Positions 55,601-64,000 of a DNA stretch of 64,000 bases are shown here, piece after piece (the stretch's first letter is position 1; the number at the start of each line of letters is the position of its first letter). Location: positions 25,427,501-25,491,500 of the forward strand of contig NC_068559.1 in assembly GCF_022201045.2 (NCBI RefSeq). Direction: 5' to 3'. Below the pieces are notes generated by a model. That model was not told where the DNA came from. It worked only from the letters and a program-made list of their open reading frames with translations, and did no database searches. Position numbers and translations under genes: made by a program. The DNA comes from Citrus sinensis. Its lineage: Eukaryota > Streptophyta > Magnoliopsida > Sapindales > Rutaceae.

Positions 55601-58600
55601 GTCTAGTGCGTTGGTAAAAGGTAGAGGTAGAGGTGTCTGTCGTTTACTTTTTGTCATTTTGGCTGGTGAGCGGTGGCTGGCAGTGGGGTACGTACATGCA
55701 AAGCATAGAATTATTTAAATTAAAAGTGATTTTGTGTGCATCCTAGTTATATTAATGGTGCCATTACTTCTTCAGAATTAAGGTGACCTCTAATTAAAAT
55801 AGGTTAGAATTAAATGAACGGACGTGAGAATGAAATTGGAATAAATTATTTATTTGATTTATAAAAATTAAAATTCCAATCAAAATTGAGATGAGCTTCA
55901 TTTCTATTAATATATTTATTTCGTGTTGAAATTAGAATGAATTAAAATAAATTATTCTAAATTATAAAAACACCTTTGGTTAAAATTTTGTATTTATTCA
56001 TTAACAAAATAATAAGTAAATATTTTCAAAATAAAATATATCCATGTTTATTATAACATTGAGCTTAATATTATATTTTTTGAATAATAAATTTATATTA
56101 TTGTTATTTTAATTATGTTAACTTTTGTTTATTAAAAAAAAAAATTAAACACATTAACCCAAGGCCACGGTCCTAAGGCCAGCCACCTCTCTCCCAGTCC
56201 AATTTAACTTTCACTCTGGCTTCATTTTTTAAAAAAATTAATTTAATTAAAGAAATGGAAAAAAAAAACTAAATAACAAAACCTAATTGCTAAAACCTAA
56301 AATTGAAAACAATGAAACACGAGGAATTTTAGAATATATTAGAAATAATACAGCCAGTTAGTACATGTATGACATGTGTGATTAAATTTTATATAATCAC
56401 CATCTACATGTTGATTTTTTAAAAATAAATGTACATATGCCATAACTTCATTTACGATGATGGCTCAAATGATACTTTAGAGATATTTTAGAATTTCTCT
56501 TGAAATATCCAAAATGCCGAGACCCATTTATCCTCACCAGTAATGCTAGCAAACCACAATGGAACCACCATACAATAGCGGAATCTGAGACAATTGGAAG
56601 TGATGAGAGGAGCAGCTGCGGTGAGGAACATGCACAATGAACTGGGTGTTCGAATATTTAGGACTCACAAAATTTAATTTATATGGGGACAAACTAGGGA
56701 TTTTTTTTTATTTTTTAAATTTCCATGAGAATATAATAGCAAGTTATGGGAATGGGAATCGTTCCTAACCTTATTTACCGTTCCTTACTTTTGTGGATCC
56801 CACGCTCCTTAATTCAATTTTGTAAAGAAAATGTTGGGACTCATTCTCATTCCCGAATCTATAAACTAAACACACTTTAATTAATTTTAAAATGATTAAT
56901 ACACACATCGAGTTCACATCTTTTTTTTTTGTTAGTAATTTTAATGTTAATTAAACAGGAAAAGAGTATAAGGCTTGCATTTATGTTCTAAAAATGAAAT
57001 TAACATGTGGGTGATCAGTTCATTTCTTATCGGTACGTTCACTTAAGATATGACTAATTAAACCATTTAGTAATCTTATTGGACGGAAAATTTTGTAGAA
57101 ACTGTGAAAGATTTTAAGTAAAAAGAAATGGCTAAGTGTCCACATTGAGTTAGGAAAACTTCTTTGTCACGTAGTGTTAGGTGTTGATAAATCTTCACGG
57201 AGATAAATGTGTTTAGGTATTAAAACTTGCATCTGCATGGATTTTCTTGTATGATGTCGCTTTCATTACCGCCTTAGAATTTCAGTTAGATGGTTAATTA
57301 CTATTGTAAATAGTCCAACGACTATTATTATTAATTTTATTTTTTTTCTCAAGAGGTATACATATGTGTGGTGAGAACTAATGTCAATGTAAATTATGGT
57401 TATCGCAGAGTGGTGTGAGTTTTAATCGGTGAAACCAAATTCTTTGTTTTCGCTAGATCAGAACCGAACCCAAATGACTAATCAGTAATATTTTTGCAGA
57501 TATTTGAGTAGAATCTCCGCCCATGCAAAGTAATAAAAATAAATAAAAAATTTATAATTATATTATACTATATATACCTATCGTGTTGGTTGATTTTAAT
57601 TTTTTTAATTACTAAATTGATAATACTAATCAACAAATTACAATTATGTATCACATCGCTTGCCGAGAACAGTGTCTAGGGTTGGCCGCGTGGGCCTCTC
57701 AATGCCTTCTTTTGTTGTTCTCACCAAAAAAAGTGCCATGATATGCGGAGACAAGCGCACTGAGTTTTCGAAAGAAGTACAGTTCAATGGAGAGTTGTAT
57801 GCAATATGCTAACAATATTACCCACGTCGTAATTTCTCCAATTAATTTCAAAGAGGCATAATACAAGTGCGCACAGTTCATTTTGATCACCTGTAATAAC
57901 TAATAAAGTAAGCAGATGCCAATTACAATTTAATTAATTAGATCGTAATCAAAACCAACATGAACAATTAATTAGTACTTATAATTAAGCAGGTAATTCA
58001 TCTTACTTGGAAAGGTTTGAAAGGACAAGCTACCTACACACACAGATACATATATATGTACAGAGGCCATATACTCCTCGATCGTACATATATATATATG
58101 TTACAAAACCAAAAAACTAAAAATCGTGTAAAAGAAATTAGAAGAAAAGCAGGTTTGAAAATTGAAATCGTTGATGGCTTTTGAAGAAAAGGTTTGACTT
58201 ATCTGCTTGTCCCTGGAAGAAGTGTCAAATTTCTGTTCCACTTTTAGCCACGATTTCACCTACGCTAGTTGCCGTCAGCCACTCTTGAATGTGCGGCAGT
58301 AATATATACTTCGATGATGTCGTGGCTGCTGCTGATGAAGAGCTCGGCGCCAATGACATATATAATTGACATCTCGATCGCCTCCAAAAGGAATGCCGGA
58401 GAGAAGAATGAGAAGCAGCAAAGAAGAAACAAGAAACTAAAATAATAAGCCTGTTGTGGGCCACACACGCAGTCACAGTCGCAGACAAATGGAGATCTTT
58501 CGTTCTCGTTCGAGACCAAAACAGAAACTGAATAATTGCTTTGATGCCAATATTAACAATGCCATGCACATGCAAAATCAGCACACTATAACACTTACGC

Positions 58601-58814
58601 CTGCACCTTTTGAAATCAAGCCTGGTTTGCCTTTCAACCTTGAAGATCAATCTTATTCTTACTTTCCTGCTCGCTACAAAAATTAATTGAGAAAATATTT
58701 TATAATTTATTTCTCGTCTCCCTTTTCTTTTCTTTCTTTCCTTTTTTTTTTAAATAATCTTAATAATGTTCTATGTAGCATGTTCGATATATTTGTGTTG
58801 CAAATATTATCAAA
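55600..58814. other. AT-rich spacer upstream of the NT-C2 gene
   Basis: I see no supported gene. GGGAATGAGAATGAG-like sequence (inverse near 56845) followed by TTTAGTTTATAG looks like one terminus of a common plant TIR element, but I could not find its partner. A short open frame at 58456-58686 (+) is discussed under findings. Confidence 0.45.
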
Positions 58815-58831
58815 TTTATTTCCTCATCTAT

Positions 58832-59052
58832 TTTTTTTGGTTTGAACCACGAGGTGGTCCTAAGTAGACTCCAACTGTGGGAGGCACCTTTAAGCCCGTA
58901 CCACAACTTAGACTAATCACAGCTCGCACCGGGTCGGTCCGTAAGGGGTAAAGTGCTAGCCAAAGTGGTGACTCCATACGAGAGCAGGGCTTGAACCCCT
59001 TACCTCTCTTAAGGAGTGAGAGTGCCGAACCGCTCACACCAACCAACTTTGG
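58832..59052 (-). mobile_element. tRNA-derived SINE with 17-bp target-site duplication
   Basis: Read on the minus strand, the element starts with a tRNA-like head: GGTGTGAGCGGTTCGGCACT (A-box region), then a Pol III B box GGTTCAAGCCC at 58987-58997. It ends in a body that finishes CGTGGTTCAAACC and a short A tail (58831-58838 as T on plus). Flanks TTTATTTCCTCATCTAT (58815-58831) and TTTATTTCCTCGTCTAT (59053-59069) match at 16 of 17 bases. A tail, internal promoter and long duplication together identify a SINE. It is about 220 bp. Confidence 0.88.
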
Positions 59053-59069
59053 TTTATTTCCTCGTCTAT

Positions 59070-59969
59070 GAATGATCAACTCAACCATTTTTTTTTTTTT
59101 TTTAAAATGACCTAAATGTTGGAGGTGAAAAAAAAATCTTTTTAACACATTTCTTAGTTTTAGGAATAATGTTCTCAAACCTCAATTAGCTTGGTTTCTG
59201 TTTTTAATAATAATAATAATAGTAAAAACTGTGTTTCAAAAAGCTGAAACAATTTAAAATAAACAAAATATAAAATTAAAGGCACATTTCTTTTGTGGCA
59301 CAAACTGGTAACTCAATCATTAGTCACGCAATACATTGTTAACAATAAAAGATAGCAAAATAAATTTCGGTTCCCACTTCGTACATGACACTGAAATAAT
59401 TAATAGTTTTCCATTTTAGTTATGGAGTAGCTAGCAATAGAGCGCTGTTCACTTAATTTAGGAAACTTGAAGGGAGAATTTCATTTCGTTTTTTCTCGAC
59501 TTTTCCTCCAAGTAATTAAATAGCTCTTCTGAAATAATAACAATAAGAATAATTAGCTTCTCTTACTTGAAGAATATGCAAATATACTAACTAGGTAAAG
59601 CTCATTCTCTTCTCAAAAACAGAAAAAAAGGTAAATCTTATTCTTATTTGGAAACTGCTTGAATCTCTTTGGGATACTGATAAAGTATATGCTCATCTAG
59701 TGCTCTCTTCTAGTTTTTATATACATACACATATACACACACATATATATTGTTTTTCTCTAGTAAAGACATTCTCGCTATATGTATATATGTGTATGTA
59801 TATACACATACATAAATACATACATACATACATACATATACTTCTAGTAGTGGTACTATAAACTTCGTACATTGTAAAACAAAAAATGTAAAGAAAGCTC
59901 TGTAAGTCTCTCTCGTCTCAGATAGCGAAGGGAAACCCTATTTTCCAAATTAAACTCAGTAGCCTATAA
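59070..59969. other. Spacer before the GTE-like pseudogene
   Basis: A (T)n run at 59090-59103, an AAT tract near 59208 and a mixed TATACA/CATA microsatellite cluster (59720-59840), partly palindromic (TATATGTATATATGTG against CACATATACACAC), lie here. I see no gene. Confidence 0.55.
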
Positions 59970-60852
59970 TCGCGATCGTTGCCGGAAGCCCGCCTACCTT
60001 TGCAGCTTCCCTCTCTTGGTAAGCGTAAAGGAACCAACACTATTTGTTCTCTACTTCACCATCATCATCAACAAACCAAAACAAACAGCAAGAAACTCTA
60101 AGACCAGTGGCAGCGATGTCGTTGTTGATCGGGCTGCCATGCTCAAATTCAAATATTTTGATATTATTTCTAAAGCCCAAAACCATGATCATGAAGATGA
60201 AGAAGCAGCGGCTGGGTGGAAAAGGGTTCAAGTTGAAGCCCAGAGGAATGCTTCTCGTTTGGAACTGGAGAACAAGCATGGAGAAGAATGCGATTCTTCA
60301 AGTCGAAGATAACTTTCTGACTATTAAGCAACTTGAAGACCTTGCTGGTTGTTTCTTTAGTTTTATGATTCATCCAAAAATAAGACAAGATGGTGATGAT
60401 GATGATAGTAAAGTGACAATATGTGTCTTTCGGGGAGGTCAACACTGGAATCCCCTGGAGAAGATTATTGGCCTACCTATCAAAGGCCATCAGGATAAAC
60501 TGGAAAGAGAGATTCTGGTGTGAAGAGGTTGCAAGAGAATCCACATCATCATCATGAAAGAGAAGAGGAAGAAGACGAAGCTTATAGCAGGACTAGGACT
60601 TGGAGGCTGCTTCAACTTCAACCCCAAAGACAAGCTGCTCGTTTGGAACTGCGCAAGATTGAAAATAGTGCTGATATCTAAGACAACTTCAAGAGTATCA
60701 AAAAACCTCAAGAGCTTGCTGGGTGTTGCTTAAGCTTTACGATCGATCCAAGTTTAGATGACGATGCCGCTGCAAAAGTAACGATGGCTGCCCTTCGAGG
60801 AACCCAATTTTGGAGTCCACTGGAGAAAATCGGTTTATACATGAAAGATTGA
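59970..60852 (+). pseudogene. Broken copy of the GTE-like C-terminal-domain gene
   Basis: This region aligns with the open copy at 63191-64000. Its frame has lost the start codon (ATC GTT GCC where the other copy has ATG CTA GCC). A 4-nt insertion sits near 60274-60277, in ELENKHGEE where the other copy has ELENMGKN. A 1-nt loss near 60520 gives an immediate TGA. A GAA to TAA change at 60679-60681 follows DI. After these breaks the sequence still ends in SPLEKIGLYMKD and a TGA at 60850-60852, the typical end of GTE8-10-type proteins (PLEQLGLYMK). The module (AARLELE..., LAGC, SFMI.P, PLEKI) occurs twice within the copy. Confidence 0.85.
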
Positions 60853-63126
60853 TGTTTATTTTATTCTTTTGTTTTTTGAAGATTATAAAAGATTGATCTT
60901 TTATATATTACATGGAATCTAAATGTATGTAATTTTCATTTCTTATCATATGCTTTGATGAATTACCAGGCATGAGAAATGTTGATTGAATTCTTTAATT
61001 ATTGGATTGACTATGTGCGCTTTTGATCGATGGACTCCTTTTCTCTATTATATTGTGCCGTTATGCATGTTTCACATTTTTTATTTATCTCTAGATGGGG
61101 CTTAAAAGAGTTTGAGAAGCCTTTGATTTTAACTGCTACAACGATACCATGAACAAACAATTAAAAAAATACATGTGCATTCATTCGATCCTACAAATTT
61201 AAAATTTGACCATATCACTATAATTGTTAATAGAAAGATTTATAAGATCAAGGAGAAAACAAAATATGCAATAGGATTTAAAAAAAATATATAGTTTATT
61301 CATATCTATTAGTTAGTCTCGACAGGACTCTTATAGTTTGTCCTATTTATCATTCTTGTATATGATACAAGTTTGTCAATCTATACAAATATAATTCTTT
61401 AAATTTGAACTATTTTATACCATAGAGTTATCATTTATTATTACAAAATGACTCTATGAAATTTTAAAATAACATTCTTAACTTATTTTAAAATTTAAAC
61501 CAAATATTATATTAATAATAACAAAATACAGTAGAACCTCTATAAATTAATATATGATAAATTAGTAATTTCTATTATATAATAAATTTGTCGATTAACT
61601 TTATAAATTAATCAATTATTAATTTATTGATTAATTAATAAATTATTAATTTATCGATCATTTAGTTTCTCTTTTAATTTAATAGATTTTATATGTACCA
61701 ACTCTATTAATTTATAAAAATTCTACTGTATGTGGTTCTCCTTATTTATACGGGGCAATAAAGAATGCGTTTATTTTTTAAAAAAAAAGAAAAAAAGAAA
61801 GGAATAATCCTATTCTTATCGGGAATAGCAAATTGGTAATTGCCAGTAAAATGCCAAATCCGTTTCAGATAATGGAAGGAGAAAACGTAGGTCTATATAT
61901 ATGGACGTTGCTCGGCTCCTAATTATTTGTACTTAAGTTGCAAAACAAAATCCAAAACAAAAAAAACTCAATATAATTCTTTGATTAAAAACTTCCATAA
62001 TTAAAGGAATTTGGCACAGGCTGATGCAGCAGAAGTGACATGATGACTCAATCTCATCTGCAACGGCGTCAATGATGACATGATGATCTCCTCCAACTCC
62101 AAGAAGGCGAGCTTCAGCTTTGTTGCCCGATGCAGGGAAGAAGAATATGAATAATTAGAAACGATTAGAAACTAATAATAAGAGTGATGCTGACGCTGAT
62201 GCCGTTGCCAATGCAATGCCCATGATATCGATGATGACGACCAAGCCGGGCGGTGAAGGCGCCTATGGCGGGCGTGCACGTGGGTCTTCGATTAAACCAA
62301 AAATATATAAGTTGATTTTCGTTGCCATCCTAAATCAGCAAACGCTATAACAGCTGCTACTCAAAATCCAATGGCAAATCCTGAAGAGTTAGCTGCTGCC
62401 AATGCTAATGCTACTCGTGGTGCCCAGGTGATGATCACAAATACAAATTCTTCAAGTCTGATTTTACTCTCAACCTTGAGGATCAATCACAATTTTCCGC
62501 TCTCAACTGATAAGGCCACAACCCTACCAACGCTAAACAATTTTTCTTTTTTAATTTTTTTTTTTTACTATTTTGTTTGTTTAGTCGCGAAACTTTTATT
62601 AATATTTATTGTAATGCTAGCCGTTCTGTTCGATGCGAATGTTGGTATGTATGAATATCGTTGTGTCGAAAATTTTACCAAGAAGAATTAATTAAGGGAT
62701 ATTATCGATCTAATAATATCACTACGCATTATCAATCCAAACATAAACTTATATGAAGTACATCATATGTGCCGCGCGTACTCCTCAAATGTCAACCGTC
62801 CGATAGGCAGCATGTGCTAAAACGAAGCGCCACCCACAAACTCAGTTTCTTGACCCACAAGTTACCACATTACATTATTCAACCAAACAAAAGCAACACC
62901 GGAAAATCAATTTCCAATTTTGCCACCTGTTTACTACATAACCTGGAAGTCTGTTTCAAGGAAAACACATAGATGCATCACCAAAACAACTCCTCCTCGG
63001 CTCGGGATATACATGTTTCCTAAATTGGCGAGGATACGGATACCCTAATTACCCCAATGGAATAGGAAACTAAATAAATCCTAAACTGTCAAGGATAACC
63101 TAAATCGACTAGGAAACTAAATACAC
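60853..63126. other. Spacer between the two GTE-like copies
   Basis: AT-rich sequence with the MITE at 61529-61728. 61990-62700 has better base composition and short open frames (for example 62371-62691) containing AAANANATRGAQ and, in another frame, FTLNLEDQSQF. No complete gene can be built from it, although decayed coding sequence is possible. Confidence 0.45.
61529..61728. mobile_element. 200-bp MITE, Tc1/mariner-like, TA target site
   Basis: The left end CAGTAGAACCTCTATAAATT (61529) and the inverse of the right end CAGTAGAATTTTTATAAATT (ending 61728) are terminal inverted repeats. TA is duplicated at 61527-61528 and 61729-61730. The interior is AT-rich with many ATTAAT/TTAATTAA blocks. 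The terminal sequence belongs to a MITE type widespread in dicots. Confidence 0.75.
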
Positions 63127-63134
63127 TATATATA
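63127..63134 (+). promoter_or_regulatory. TATA box of the second GTE-like gene
   Basis: CTATATATACC lies 57-64 nt before the ATG at 63191. It is followed by a CT-rich leader (TTCCTTATCTCACTCAC near 63159). The spacing fits a short 5' UTR. Confidence 0.5.
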
Positions 63135-63190
63135 CCCATCATAAATTAGGAAACGTTATTTCCTTATCTCACTCACAAACCCTAATCATC

Positions 63191-64000
63191 ATGATGCTAG
63201 CCCAAACCCTCCCGCCTCTGCCCTTCCAGCCTGCTACCTTTGGTAAGCGTAGTTGTTCGATACATCCTCACGATGAAGAAACAATAAAGAAGAAGAAACT
63301 CAAGACGGCAAGTCTTACTTCTACCGGCTGTGGCACCGATGTTGTTGATCGCGCTGCCATGCTCAAACTCAGATTTGCCGATATTATTTCTAAAGCCCAA
63401 AACCGCACTCATGATCGGGAAGATGAAGAAGCAGCGGCTAGGAGGAAAAAGATTCGAATTGAAGCCCAGAGAAAAGCCGCTCGTTTGGAACTGGAGAACA
63501 TGGGGAAGAATGCGATTCTTCAAGCCGAAGATAACTGTCTGGCGATTAAGCAACTTGAAGACCTTGCCGGTTGTTCCTTTGGTTTTATGATTGATCCAAA
63601 AATAAGTGAAGACGGTGATGATGATGATAGTAAAGTGACAATGTGTGTCTTTCGGGGAGGTCAACACTGGAATCCCCTGGAGAAGATTATTGGCCTAACT
63701 ATCAAAGGTCATCAGGATAAGCGGGAAAGAGAGATGCCGGTGATGAAGAAGTTGCAAGAGAATCCACAGCATCATCACGAAAGAGAAGAAGAATACAAAG
63801 CTCATAGCAGGGCTGGGACTAGGAGGCTGCTTCAACTTCAATCTCAAAGACAAGCTGCTCGTTTGGAACTGCAAAAGATTGAAAACAGTGCTGATATCGA
63901 AGACAACTTCAAGAGTTTCAAACAACTTCAAGGGCTTGCTGGGTGTTCCTTGAGCTTTATGATTGATCCAAGTTTAGATGACGATGATGCTGCCAAAGTG
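63191..64000 (+). CDS. GTE-like C-terminal-domain protein without bromodomain, runs off the right edge
   Basis: An uninterrupted frame of 270 codons starts at the ATG at 63191 and is still open at 64000. Residues 1-50 are a short leader (MMLAQTLPPLPFQPATFGKR) with a KKKK nuclear-type basic patch. Then VVDRAAMLKLRFADIISKAQ matches the C-terminal region of plant GTE/BET factors (RFADTILKA). A charged coiled-coil follows, then a module AARLELENMGKNAILQAEDN with LAGCSFGFMIDP and WNPLEKIIGL. A second module begins RRLLQLQSQRQAARLELQKI. In GTE8-10 proteins this module occurs once and is preceded by a bromodomain and NET domain, both absent here. Function is unknown; a dominant-negative or partner-binding role is speculation. 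A PLEKIGLYMKD-like end is expected outside the window. Confidence 0.75.
   Translation, partial: MMLAQTLPPLPFQPATFGKRSCSIHPHDEETIKKKKLKTASLTSTGCGTDVVDRAAMLKLRFADIISKAQNRTHDREDEEAAARRKKIRIEAQRKAARLELENMGKNAILQAEDNCLAIKQLEDLAGCSFGFMIDPKISEDGDDDDSKVTMCVFRGGQHWNPLEKIIGLTIKGHQDKREREMPVMKKLQENPQHHHEREEEYKAHSRAGTRRLLQLQSQRQAARLELQKIENSADIEDNFKSFKQLQGLAGCSLSFMIDPSLDDDDAAKV

Noticed and set aside
58225..58650. 141-residue minus-strand open frame
   Set aside because: Low-complexity Ser/Ala stretch, overlaps a plus-strand candidate, and has no family match or promoter context that I can see.

Overview
This window is nuclear DNA of a flowering plant, almost certainly a eudicot. The genes have many short introns with GT..AG borders, the spacers are AT-rich, and the families are plant-specific (U-box/ARM ligase, ZAR1-type receptor kinase, FAR1 domain, GTE-type C-terminal domains). 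The protein style suggests a rosid such as Citrus, but the sequence alone does not prove the species. Exon borders below were read by eye from splice sites and reading-frame phase. No transcript or alignment was available.

Layout, left to right. 1-9120 (minus): the 5' two thirds of the spliceosomal DEAH helicase PRP16, 17 coding exons, cut by the left edge. 9.4-12.9 kb: a decayed Mutator-like element with a transposase-like N-terminal fragment (plus), an Ulp1-type peptidase fragment (minus) and an array of palindromic CGACTGCAGTCG-like repeats. 13.8-17.2 kb (minus): a two-exon LRR receptor-like kinase. 19.8-22.8 kb (minus): the 20S proteasome beta5 subunit PBE1, seven coding exons. 23.1 kb (minus): tRNA-Leu(TAA). 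23.2-33.1 kb: a long AT-rich spacer holding only repeats. 33.1-37.7 kb (plus): a PUB45-type U-box/ARM ubiquitin ligase. 38.0 kb: a tRNA-Lys relic that has lost its anticodon arm. 38.6-40.0 kb (minus): a BCS1/HSR4-type AAA-ATPase with an apparent premature stop. 40.6-44.1 kb: a nest of transposons, in which a hAT-like element carries a FAR1-bearing TIR element and a small MITE, both beside TA or CA microsatellites; a second TIR-like element follows. 44.3-45.3 kb (minus): an uncharacterised protein. 46.6-49.1 kb (plus): a compact OTU-family deubiquitinase. 49.6-55.6 kb (minus): an NT-C2 domain protein, eight coding exons. 58.8 kb: a SINE with 17-bp target-site duplications. 60.0-60.9 kb and 63.2 kb to the right edge (plus): tandem genes resembling only the C-terminal part of GTE bromodomain factors. 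The first is a pseudogene; the second is open and runs off the window.

The genes do not form one pathway. Most are housekeeping (splicing, proteasome, ubiquitin ligation and removal) or signalling genes. Two pairs are convergent: PUB45-like with the AAA-ATPase, and OTU with the NT-C2 gene. The most unusual content is the transposon nest at 40.6-42.3 kb, the palindromic array at 10.8-11.3 kb and the bromodomain-less GTE-like tandem at the right end.
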